Assembly: GCF_026241105.1 (NCBI RefSeq)
Contig: NZ_JAPFFT010000012.1
Span: 62,001-126,000 of the forward strand
Length of the DNA stretch: 64,000 nucleotides
Source: Arthrobacter rhizophilus
GTDB taxonomy: Bacteria; Actinomycetota; Actinomycetes; Actinomycetales; Micrococcaceae
Direction of reading: 5' to 3'
Position 1 is the first letter of the stretch; every line of letters begins with the position of its first letter. The notes beneath the pieces are model-generated. The model worked only from the letters and a program-made list of their open reading frames with translations. It was not told the origin of the DNA and did not search any database. Below, piece by piece: positions 51,363 to 58,420 of this stretch. The position numbers and the translations under genes were made by a program.

Positions 51363-52058
51363 CTACTTCTGAAGTACGGATTCCTTGAGCGTGTTGCCCG
51401 AGTCCACCACAATGAAGCAGTCCACGCGGCGGTCGCCTTTGTCCCAGCTGGTGGAGCTTGGGTAGACGTTTTGTTGGAGAAGCACGTACTTGCTGGATGC
51501 TTCGTTGAGCATCATCGTCCGGCAGATTTCGCGGCCTTTGTCCCGCAGCGCGGTGGTGCCGGGAAAAGAGTCCTCGGCCTTGTAGCGGAAAATGGCGCCG
51601 AGCTGGGCGGAATGGTCGGTGTTGCATTCCACGACCCTCGCCTTGCTTGCGTTGGAGTCGAAGTCTGCGAAGCAATCGCCCAACTGGTAGTCCTTGGCCT
51701 CCACGTCCGCCGGAAGGGGCCCGCGGCTGGTGGACGTGGCCGGTTCGGGAGTGACATCGGCCACCGGATGGTTGGCCAAGGCTCCAACGAGGACCCAGAT
51801 CACTACGCCGATGAGGACCAGCACGCCCAGCACGATGCCGCCAAGAATGAGCCGTTGCCGCGTCATGGCATCCAGGGAGGTCCGCGGCGGGGACTCTTTT
51901 TCGGCCGGACCGGTGAACTCCGGCTCATAGTGGGCAGGCGCGGCATTCTCCGGATCAATGCCCGAAATCCCCGGTTCCTCGGGCCCTGAACCCGGGTCTA
52001 TCGGCGACTCATCGTCCCTTGTACCGTTGTTGTCCGGGAAGGTGTTGTCCTGGCCCAT
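51363..52058 (-). CDS. Single-pass membrane protein with septum-formation-like extracellular domain
   Basis: 231 residues. An acidic, Pro-rich cytoplasmic N-terminus of about 65 residues leads to one transmembrane segment (LILGGIVLGVLVLIGVVIWVLVGAL, about 70-95). The extracytoplasmic part starts near YQLGDCFADFDSNASKARVVECNTDHSAQLGAIFRY. GDCF...VVECxxxHSAQL is the pattern of the actinobacterial septum-formation domain, with cysteines that likely form disulfides (DCF/ECN, EICR/DCFIV). The exact role is unknown. It is convergent with clpB, only five bases apart. Confidence 0.75.
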   Translation of the reverse strand: MGQDNTFPDNNGTRDDESPIDPGSGPEEPGISGIDPENAAPAHYEPEFTGPAEKESPPRTSLDAMTRQRLILGGIVLGVLVLIGVVIWVLVGALANHPVADVTPEPATSTSRGPLPADVEAKDYQLGDCFADFDSNASKARVVECNTDHSAQLGAIFRYKAEDSFPGTTALRDKGREICRTMMLNEASSKYVLLQQNVYPSSTSWDKGDRRVDCFIVVDSGNTLKESVLQK

Positions 52059-52300
52059 GTCTGGTTTTGCGCCTCTCCTGCGTGTGGCCCGATATTAGGG
52101 CGACTCTACCCAAGTTTTTCATGCCGATGAATGTTGAGGCTGCCGGGTGGGACTGTGACGCTGCTTTCGTGAAGGTCGTGGCAAGCAGTTGCTCCAGAAA
52201 GCATGTAATCTAGACATACGACAAATTGACCAAACATTCCGGGGCCTCACCGATCGCCAAGGTGACCACCTCCGGTCCAAGTACAAAAGGGGGTCACGCC

Positions 52301-52534
52301 ATGGGGCGCGGCCGTCAAAAGGCAAAAGCTACCAAGCAGGCTCGGGACATTAAGTACTACTCCCCGAACACTGACTATTCGGCCCTTCAGCGCGAGCTGA
52401 CGGGTCCATCAAGTCGTGCGACGAGCCGATTCGCGGATGATCCGCCGGAGCCGGACTACTCGGCTTACGAGGACAAGTACGCACAGGACTTGGAAGACGA
52501 TGACGACGAGGTAGATACCCGCCGCATCGGATAG
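52301..52534 (+). CDS. DUF3073 protein
   Basis: 77 residues, MGRGRQKAKATKQARDIKYYSP followed by TDYSALQREL and an acidic tail (YAQDLEDDDDEVDTRRIG). This is the short basic-to-acidic DUF3073 family of actinobacteria, which is commonly a neighbour of the purine gene purM. Here purM is 2.5 kb away, with an ArsR/VOC cassette in between. Function is not known; the basic N-terminus suggests nucleic-acid contact. The start at 52301 is the family start; the open frame upstream is not conserved-looking. Confidence 0.93.
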   Translation: MGRGRQKAKATKQARDIKYYSPNTDYSALQRELTGPSSRATSRFADDPPEPDYSAYEDKYAQDLEDDDDEVDTRRIG

Positions 52535-52582
52535 CTGTCGCGACCATCAGGTGCCTTTCGGCATCGAGTTGCGTACCGCCGT

Positions 52583-52674
52583 CGTACACTAGGTCATTTG
52601 GCATCCCTGGATGCCACGCAAACGATTGAGCCCGTGGGGCCCGCCATGATTGGCGTGCCCCACGGGCTTTTTTC
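52583..52674 (+). ncRNA. Candidate small RNA ending in an intrinsic terminator
   Basis: A -10-like TACACT (52583-52588) is followed by a short hairpin GGCATCC-CT-GGATGCC, then by a strong terminator. There is no open frame. A spaced -35 is not clear. The arrangement could instead be the 3' end of the DUF3073 transcript with two hairpins. Confidence 0.35.
52629..52674 (+). terminator. Intrinsic terminator downstream of DUF3073
   Basis: Perfect 12-base arms AGCCCGTGGGGC (52629-52640) and their complement (52657-52668) are followed by T residues (six in a row, counting the last base of the stem). This is the clearest Rho-independent terminator in the window. Confidence 0.9.
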
Positions 52675-52749
52675 GTTCCCTTCTCGACGAGGCGTGTCCG
52701 CCGCGCTGTAGTCGTTGGTAGTGCGCTCTCGAAAGCCGTTGACAGAATG

Positions 52750-52767
52750 CGTTAGTGACGGCTAACG
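52750..52767. promoter_or_regulatory. Candidate ArsR autoregulatory operator
   Basis: CGTTAG (52750-52755) and CTAACG (52762-52767) are exact complements around six bases. They end eight bases before the ATG of the ArsR gene, a position where bound repressor would block the start of a short-leader transcript. Confidence 0.55.
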
Positions 52768-52775
52768 TATTAATC

Positions 52776-53105
52776 ATGCTCGACCCACTGGAAGTCGCCG
52801 CGGAGCCGAACAGGCGGCGCCTGCTGCAAATGCTTGCGGCGGGTGAGCGCACCGTGACGGAGCTGGCTGGCGAATTCACGGTGAGCAGATCCGCCGTTTC
52901 GCAGCACTTGTTGCTGCTGGAGCAGGTAGGTCTCGTTGCGGCCCGCAAAGACGGACGCAACCGCTTCTATCGTTTGGACAACGCTGGCATGAGAGAACTC
53001 CGGATGCTTTTTGAGCAGTTCTGGACCACGGAGCTGGACATGCTCCTTGCTGACGCACAAAACTTCACCACCGACCGCCTTCCCACAACAGAGGAATCAT
53101 CATGA
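52776..53105 (+). CDS. ArsR family transcriptional regulator
   Basis: 109 residues from the ATG at 52776. The winged helix reads LEVAAEPNRRRLLQMLAAGERTVTELAGEFTVSRSAVSQHLLLLEQVGLVAARKDGRNRFYRLDNAGMRELR. There are no cysteine metal ligands. It overlaps the downstream AHSA1-MDMPI gene (ATGA at 53102-53105) and is preceded by a perfect palindrome, so it is probably an autorepressor of a three-gene unit with the fusion protein and perhaps the VOC protein. The pair parallels the ArsR/AHSA1 unit at 41456-42264. Confidence 0.92.
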   Translation: MLDPLEVAAEPNRRRLLQMLAAGERTVTELAGEFTVSRSAVSQHLLLLEQVGLVAARKDGRNRFYRLDNAGMRELRMLFEQFWTTELDMLLADAQNFTTDRLPTTEESS

Positions 53106-54082
53106 TTTACGACAAGACCGTTCTTCTTCCCCTCAACGTCGACCAGGCGTTCGAACTCATCACCCAGCCCGCACGCCTCCGCCGTTGGCAGACCGTCGCA
53201 GCCCGCGTCGACCTGCAGGTAGGCGGCGAGTACCGCTGGACCATCACCCCGGGCCACCACGCAGCCGGAACGTTCACCGAAATCGAGCCGGGCAAGCGCG
53301 TCGTCTTCACCTGGGGCTGGGAGCAGCCTGAGGCCCCGGCAGACAACGTCTCCACCGTGGCCATCACCCTTGAGCCGGCCGACGGCGGGACCACGGTGCG
53401 CTTGGTGCACGAAGGGCTTCCGACGCCGGAAGCCGTCGCATCCCACTCCGAGGGCTGGAACCACTACCTCGACCGTCTCCTTGCCGCGGCATCCACGGGC
53501 GACGCCGGTGCGGACGAATGGGCAGCTGCCCCTGCCGATCTCAACGAGCTCACCTCTGCGGACGCCACGCTTGCCATAGTGCAGCGCGTGCTGGCGCACG
53601 TCACCGAAGCAGACGCACAGACCCCCACCCCGTGCGCCGATTTCAATGTGGCGCAGCTTCTTGACCACCTCGCCGGCTCGATTTCCGGCATCGCCAAGGC
53701 CCTGGGTGCCGAGGTAGCTGACGACGCCGGAAAGTCGCCTGAGGTGCGCATCGCAGATCTCGCGCAGCCCACACTGGAAGCCTTCTACCGCCGCGGGCTC
53801 GAGGGCACCATCGACATGGGCTTCGCCGAACTGCCTGCCCCGATGGTTGCTTCCATCCTCAACCTCGAGTTCCTGGTCCACGCCTGGGACTTCTCCAAGG
53901 CCCTGGGCCTTGAGGTGTCGGTGGCAGATGAGCTCACAGATTACGTCGAGGTTCTCGCGCAGAACACCATCAGCGAGCAGGTCCGCGCAAGCGGCAGCTT
54001 CGCCCCGGCGCAGGAAGTCGCAGAGACGGCGTCCAGCCTGGACCGCTTGGTCGCGTTCACGGGCCGGGCAGTTCACGCATAG
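53102..54082 (+). CDS. AHSA1 (SRPBCC) domain fused to a TIGR03086/MDMPI-type domain
   Basis: 326 residues. Residues 1-125 are AHSA1 (YDKTVLLPLNVDQAFELITQPARLRRWQTVAARVDLQVGGEYRWTITPGHHAAGTFTEIEPGKRVVFTWGWEQ). Residues 150-326 are the TIGR03086 subgroup of the mycothiol-dependent maleylpyruvate isomerase/DinB-like fold (VLAHVTEADAQTPTPCADFNVAQLLDHLAGSISGIAKALG, LNLEFLVHAWDFSKALGLE). The metal-site histidines of DinB folds are partly present (DHLAG, VHAWD). The two domains are usually separate genes. The fusion suggests a joint role in binding and conjugating a hydrophobic electrophile with mycothiol, but this is inference. Confidence 0.88.
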   Translation: MIYDKTVLLPLNVDQAFELITQPARLRRWQTVAARVDLQVGGEYRWTITPGHHAAGTFTEIEPGKRVVFTWGWEQPEAPADNVSTVAITLEPADGGTTVRLVHEGLPTPEAVASHSEGWNHYLDRLLAAASTGDAGADEWAAAPADLNELTSADATLAIVQRVLAHVTEADAQTPTPCADFNVAQLLDHLAGSISGIAKALGAEVADDAGKSPEVRIADLAQPTLEAFYRRGLEGTIDMGFAELPAPMVASILNLEFLVHAWDFSKALGLEVSVADELTDYVEVLAQNTISEQVRASGSFAPAQEVAETASSLDRLVAFTGRAVHA

Positions 54083-54203
54083 AGGACTACGAGGGGCTCC
54101 AAGCGGGTCCGCCCGCGCTGGCTGTTGTCAGTGTCAGACCCCCGTACTACTTTGAACGTGGTATCCGCTGGCGTATGCCGGCATCTTCAACGAAGGGATA
54201 GCA

Positions 54204-54989
54204 ATGCCGCAGGTTGATAGCTACAAGCAGGGAACTCCGTGTTGGGTGGACCTGTCGTCGTCGGACATTGAGGCTTCCAAGGCCTTCTATGGTGATCTGT
54301 TCGGCTGGGAATTGGACGCGATGGATGCCGGTAACGGCATGACCTACTACATGGCCAAGCTGCAGGACCGCTACGTCGCGGGCATGATGCAGCAAATGCC
54401 GGACATGGCAGCGGCCGGTGTGCCGTCCTACTGGGCGAACTACCTTGCCGTCGATTCGGTCGACGAGGCAGCTGAACGCGCGACGGCGGCCGGTGGCAAC
54501 ATCTTGTTCCCGCCGGACAGCGTCCCCAACGGAAGCGGCCGCATGTTCTTCGCCGCCGATCCCACCGGCGCGCAGATTGGTTTCTGGGAAGCCGGAAACC
54601 ACCACGGTGCCGGGTTGGTCAACGAGCCCGGCACTGTGGTCTGGAGCGAACTGCAGACGAACGACGTCATCAAGGCCGTGGCGTTCTATGAGGCCGTGAC
54701 GGGATGCTCCAGCGAGACGGCCGCGGCCGGCGATCTGCAGGAGTACACGCAGCTCGTAGTAGATGGAAAGTCCGTGGCCGGAGCCATGAAGCAGCCCATG
54801 GAAGGTGTGCCGCCGTTCTGGATGACGTACTTCAATGTGGCCGACGTCAATGAATCCGTGGCGAAGGCCGTGGAGCTCGGAGCCCAGGTCTTCGCTCCTG
54901 CCTTCGACGTTCCCGGCATCGGCCGCATGGCAGTTCTCGGTGATCCCGCCGGAGCGGCCTTCAGCGTGATGGCTGGCGAAAGCAACTAG
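54204..54989 (+). CDS. VOC family protein with two glyoxalase-like domains
   Basis: 261 residues, two VOC modules. The first (1-125) starts GTPCWVDLSSSDIEASKAFYGDLFGWEL and ends AADPTGAQIGFWE. The second (130-255) starts GTVVWSELQTNDVIKAVAFYEAVTGC and ends VLGDPAGAAFSVMA. The architecture is like the CFP30B group of actinobacterial VOC proteins, with glyoxalase- or dioxygenase-type metal sites. It follows the ArsR/fusion pair, and all three are plausible detoxification genes. The stop codon lies in a 15-base tandem duplication. Confidence 0.92.
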   Translation: MPQVDSYKQGTPCWVDLSSSDIEASKAFYGDLFGWELDAMDAGNGMTYYMAKLQDRYVAGMMQQMPDMAAAGVPSYWANYLAVDSVDEAAERATAAGGNILFPPDSVPNGSGRMFFAADPTGAQIGFWEAGNHHGAGLVNEPGTVVWSELQTNDVIKAVAFYEAVTGCSSETAAAGDLQEYTQLVVDGKSVAGAMKQPMEGVPPFWMTYFNVADVNESVAKAVELGAQVFAPAFDVPGIGRMAVLGDPAGAAFSVMAGESN

Positions 54990-55012
54990 GCCTTAAACAA
55001 CTAGGCCTTAAA
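54983..55012 (+). repeat. 15-base tandem duplication spanning the VOC stop codon
   Basis: CAACTAGGCCTTAAA occurs twice in direct succession (54983-54997, 54998-55012). The first copy contains the stop codon of the VOC gene. It is exact and so probably recent. Confidence 0.85.
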
Positions 55013-55013
55013 C

Positions 55014-55064
55014 AAACGAGTGCCCACCCAACGGCCAGAACGGCCGGTGGGTGGGCACTCGTTT
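55014..55064. terminator. Long bidirectional stem-loop between VOC gene and purM
   Basis: AAACGAGTGCCCACCCA is complementary to the segment ending at 55064, with a continuing ACGGCC/CGGCCG inner stem and an AGAA loop. It lies between convergent genes and would terminate both transcripts. Confidence 0.85.
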
Positions 55065-55077
55065 GCGTTAAGAACCC

Positions 55078-56238
55078 TTAGGCGTAAGCGTTGACCAGGC
55101 GCACCGCGCCGCCGTCGACGCCCTTGGCACCCTGGACATAGTCCGGGCCGCTCTTGTCCACGGATGCGGAATCCGCGGCAACAGTACCCATGACCCACGA
55201 CGGCAGGCCGCGCTCATTGAGGCGGGAAACAGCGGCGTCCGCGATCTCCGGGGACACAATGGCCACCATCCCGACGCCCAGGTTGAGTGTGCGCTCGAGA
55301 TCGGCCAGGGGCACATTGCCGAGCTCGGACACCAGCTTGAAGATGGCCGGCAATTCCCATGTGGCGCGGTCAACCGTGGCCACCAGGCCCTGCGGCAGGA
55401 CACGGGCCAAGTTGGCTGCCAAACCGCCGCCGGTAACGTGGCTGAAGCCATGGACGGCACCAGCCGCGGTGCCGAGGCCGGAAACCGGGAAGGCGCGGGC
55501 GAGGTCCAGGCAATCGGCGGCGTAGACGCGGGTCGGTTCCAGGAGCTCTTCACCCAAGGTGCGGCCGAGTTCGGAGACCTGGCGGTCCAGGGCCCAACCA
55601 GCGTGGTTGATCACGCGGCGGACCAGGGAGTACCCGTTGGAGTGAAGGCCGGAAGACGCCATGCCGATCACGACGTCGCCGGCGCGGACGCGGTCCGGGC
55701 CAAGCAGGGCGTCGGCTTCGACAACACCGGTAGCTGCACCGGCGACGTCGTACTCGTTCTCACCCAGCAGGCCAGGGTGCTCGGCGGTCTCGCCGCCCAC
55801 CAGGGCGGTTCCCGCAACCGAACAGGCAGCGGCAATGCCGCGAACGATGTCCGCGATGCGCTCGGGGACAACCTTGCCGCAAGCGATGTAGTCGGTCATG
55901 AAGAGCGGCTCGGCACCCACCACCACGATGTCGTCCACTACCATGCCGACCAAGTCGAAGCCGATGGTGTCGTGGATGTCCATGGCCTGCGCGATAGCCA
56001 CCTTGGTGCCGACGCCGTCAGTGGACGTGGCCAGCAGGGGCCTCTTGTACGTGAGCAGCTTGGAGACGTCGTACAGGCCGGCGAAACCGCCGACGCCGCC
56101 GAGCACTGAGCTGTTGTGGGTCGCCTTGACGGCGTCCTTCATGAGTTCGACGGCGCGGTCTCCCGCTTCGACGTCGACGCCCGCGGACGCGTAGGTGATG
56201 CCGGTTGTGTTCTCAGCGGCGGAGGATGCGGAGGTCAT
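55078..56238 (-). CDS. purM: Phosphoribosylformylglycinamidine cyclo-ligase (AIR synthetase)
   Basis: 386 residues. It has the PurM elements ITYASAGVDVEAGDRAVELMKDAVKATH, LLATSTDGVGTKVAIAQAMDIHDTIGFDLVGMVVDDIVVVGAEPLFMTDYIACGK (ATP/Mg site), AALVGGETAEHPGLL, GVVEADALLGPDRVRAGDVVIGMASSGLHSNGYSLVRRVI and FSHVTGGGLAANLARVLP. It closes the imidazole ring of AIR in purine synthesis. Its start overlaps the purF stop (ATGA at 56235-56238), the usual actinobacterial purF-purM pair. Confidence 0.97.
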   Translation of the reverse strand: MTSASSAAENTTGITYASAGVDVEAGDRAVELMKDAVKATHNSSVLGGVGGFAGLYDVSKLLTYKRPLLATSTDGVGTKVAIAQAMDIHDTIGFDLVGMVVDDIVVVGAEPLFMTDYIACGKVVPERIADIVRGIAAACSVAGTALVGGETAEHPGLLGENEYDVAGAATGVVEADALLGPDRVRAGDVVIGMASSGLHSNGYSLVRRVINHAGWALDRQVSELGRTLGEELLEPTRVYAADCLDLARAFPVSGLGTAAGAVHGFSHVTGGGLAANLARVLPQGLVATVDRATWELPAIFKLVSELGNVPLADLERTLNLGVGMVAIVSPEIADAAVSRLNERGLPSWVMGTVAADSASVDKSGPDYVQGAKGVDGGAVRLVNAYA

Positions 56239-57854
56239 ACAGACTCTTTCTTATCGGCGTCGGTCAGCAGGTTCTCAAACTCGGCGTCGGGTCCGGGATC
56301 GCAGCCCGTGGCGCCGGGCTTGTTAGCCGGGTCGTCCAAGTCTGCGTTGTCGGCTCCGCCAGAAATGCCCGACGTCGGCAGCCCGCCGAGGTCGGTGCGC
56401 TCCAGCAGGTTCTTGCCCAGTTTGTCCGAGCCCGGAAGCTCGATGGGGTACTGGCCAGTGAAGCACGCGGTACAGAGGCGTTCGCGGGGCTGCTGGGTGG
56501 CGCCGATCATGCCGTCTTCGGAAATGTAGGCGAGGGAATCCGCGCCGATGGCCTGGGAAATTTCCTCGATGGTGGCACCGTTGGCGATCAGTTCCGCGCG
56601 GGATGCGAAATCGATGCCGTAGAAGCAGGGCCACTGGACCGGCGGGGAGGAGATCTTGATGTGGACGGCCGCGGCGCCGGCTTCGCGGAGCATCCGGACG
56701 ATGGCGCGCTGGGTGTTGCCGCGGACGATCGAGTCGTCCACTACCACCACGCGCTTGCCGCGGATCACCGATTCGAGGGCGTTGAGCTTGAGCCGGATCC
56801 CGAGCTGCCGCAGAGTCTGTGAGGGCTGGATGAACGTACGGCCCACGTAGGAGTTCTTCACGAAGCCATGGGCGAACGGGATACCGGATTCCTCGGCGTA
56901 GCCGACCGCGGCGGGGGTGCCGGATTCGGGGACCGGGATGACGATGTCCGCTACCTGGGTGTTTTCACGGGCCAGCTGGCGGCCCATCTCCACGCGGGAC
57001 TCGTACACGGAGCGCCCGGCAATCGAAGCGTCGGGGCGCGCAAGGTAGACGTACTCGAAAACGCAACCGGCCGGCGTCGCGTCCGCGAAGCGCTGGGAAC
57101 GGACGCCGTTCTCGTCAATGGCGATGAACTCGCCGGGCTCGATCTCGCGAATGAAGCTCGCGCCGACGGTTGCCAACGCGGACTGCTCCGAGGCGACAAC
57201 CCAGCCGCGCTCAAGGCGGCCAAGGCACAAGGGGCGGATGCCGTAGGTGTCGCGGGCTGCGTAGAGGGTGCCTTCGTCCATGAAGACGAAACAGAAACCG
57301 CCGCGGATCTTGGGCAACAGCTCAAGGGCGGTCTGTTCGAGGGTCTTGCCTTCTTCGCCTTCGAGGAGGGCGGTGACCAAGGCGGTGTCCGAGGTATTGC
57401 CCTGCTTCATTTCGCCGGTCAACTGGCCGCCGTTGAGCTCGAGGATCCTTTCCCTGAGTTCGGCAGTGTTAGTCAGGTTGCCGTTGTGGGCGAGGGCCAC
57501 GGTTCCGGTGGCCGTTGCGCCGAGGGTGGGCTGTGCGTTGGCCCAGTGGCTCGCTCCGGTGGTGGAGTAACGGCAGTGGCCGACGGCGAGGTGCCCGGTG
57601 AGGGTGTTCAGCGTCGTCTCGTCGAAGACCTGGGACACGAGGCCCATGTCCTTGTAGACATTGATGCGCTTGCCGTCACTGGTAGCAATACCAGCCGATT
57701 CTTGTCCGCGGTGCTGCAGCGCATACAGCCCGTAATAGGTGAGTTTTGCTACTTCTTCGCCCGGCGCCCAGACCCCGAAGACGCCACAAGCGTCCTGAGG
57801 TCCTTTTTCGTCGGGGAGAAGATCATGAGAAAGTTTTCCGTCGCCACGTGCCAC
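56235..57854 (-). CDS. purF: Amidophosphoribosyltransferase
   Basis: 539 residues from a GTG at 57854. A 22-residue lead ends at the nucleophile cysteine in GPQDACGVFGVWAPGE, so the propeptide is removed to expose Cys at the N-terminus of the glutaminase domain. Further motifs are LQHRGQESAGIA, GHCRYSTTG, the PRPP-binding VVVVDDSIVRGNT, and the iron-sulfur cysteines around RLCTACFTGQYP. It makes phosphoribosylamine from PRPP and glutamine, the first committed step of purine synthesis. The last 55 residues are an acidic, Gly/Asp-rich tail. It is coupled to purM by overlap. Confidence 0.97.
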   Translation of the reverse strand: MARGDGKLSHDLLPDEKGPQDACGVFGVWAPGEEVAKLTYYGLYALQHRGQESAGIATSDGKRINVYKDMGLVSQVFDETTLNTLTGHLAVGHCRYSTTGASHWANAQPTLGATATGTVALAHNGNLTNTAELRERILELNGGQLTGEMKQGNTSDTALVTALLEGEEGKTLEQTALELLPKIRGGFCFVFMDEGTLYAARDTYGIRPLCLGRLERGWVVASEQSALATVGASFIREIEPGEFIAIDENGVRSQRFADATPAGCVFEYVYLARPDASIAGRSVYESRVEMGRQLARENTQVADIVIPVPESGTPAAVGYAEESGIPFAHGFVKNSYVGRTFIQPSQTLRQLGIRLKLNALESVIRGKRVVVVDDSIVRGNTQRAIVRMLREAGAAAVHIKISSPPVQWPCFYGIDFASRAELIANGATIEEISQAIGADSLAYISEDGMIGATQQPRERLCTACFTGQYPIELPGSDKLGKNLLERTDLGGLPTSGISGGADNADLDDPANKPGATGCDPGPDAEFENLLTDADKKESV

Positions 57855-57916
57855 TGGTCAATTGTCGCATGATGTTGGCGTGGTATTTTCCCGCACGCGT
57901 CTTTGTGACCCGGATC

Positions 57917-58285
57917 CTATGCTCCGGCGTCGTCCTCGTTTGAGTCCGGCAAGGACTCGACGACGGCGCGCTGGGAACGCCGCACGCTGACCTTGTCCAG
58001 GACAAGCGCGGCGACGGCGCCGAGCAGTACGCCCCCGGCAGCGAAGGCCACGAGGAAGAAGCCGAAGACTGCGCTGCGGTCGAAGCTGGGGTCGCCCGGG
58101 AGTCCGTAAGCCACGAAAGCGGCGGCGATGATCCCGACTACCCCGCCAAGTGCCAGGAACGGAATGAACTTGGGTGCACGGCGGACCGTGACCCCGCGGC
58201 GTTCGGGGCCGCCGTCGTGCCCGGTGCCATTCTGTGCCGTGCCGTTCTTTGGCGTGCCGTCAGCGTTCGAGTCGTCGGAAATCAT
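57917..58285 (-). CDS. Two-TM membrane protein of unknown function next to purF
   Basis: 122 residues. A hydrophilic Gly/Thr/Asn-rich N-terminus (about 38 residues) is followed by two hydrophobic segments, FIPFLALGGVVGIIAAAFVAYGL and SAVFGFFLVAFAAGGVLLGAVAALVL, and a short basic tail KVSVRRSQRAVVESLP. It resembles actinobacterial conserved membrane proteins commonly found upstream of purF, possibly of the DUF3099/amino-acid-transporter-annotated small families. I cannot name a function. It precedes purF on the same strand by 62 bases. Confidence 0.75.
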   Translation of the reverse strand: MISDDSNADGTPKNGTAQNGTGHDGGPERRGVTVRRAPKFIPFLALGGVVGIIAAAFVAYGLPGDPSFDRSAVFGFFLVAFAAGGVLLGAVAALVLDKVSVRRSQRAVVESLPDSNEDDAGA

Positions 58286-58320
58286 GCCTTCCAGCCTACC
58301 GTTTCGGGCAGGCCGGTTTA

Positions 58321-58368
58321 TGGTTTGAAGTCAGACCATTGACATATCGCTGTGAAGTGGGTCACTAT
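58321..58368 (+). promoter_or_regulatory. Promoter and FadR-type operator of the amine permease operon
   Basis: TGGTTTGA-AG-TCAGACCA (58321-58338) is an inverted repeat with one mismatch and the TGGT...ACCA ends typical of FadR-like GntR operators. It directly abuts the -35 box TTGACA (58339-58344). A -10-like CACTAT follows 18 bases later (58363-58368). The GntR gene at 60024 is the obvious regulator. Confidence 0.55.
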
Positions 58369-58420
58369 CGATGCGAGCGGTGTCGGCCCGTTCCCCCCTC
58401 CGTTTAGAAAGAGAATAATC

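Noticed and set aside
52535..52700. tRNA or 6C-type RNA between DUF3073 and the ArsR gene
   Set aside because: No cloverleaf or paired C-rich loops could be drawn; only hairpins and a terminator are visible.
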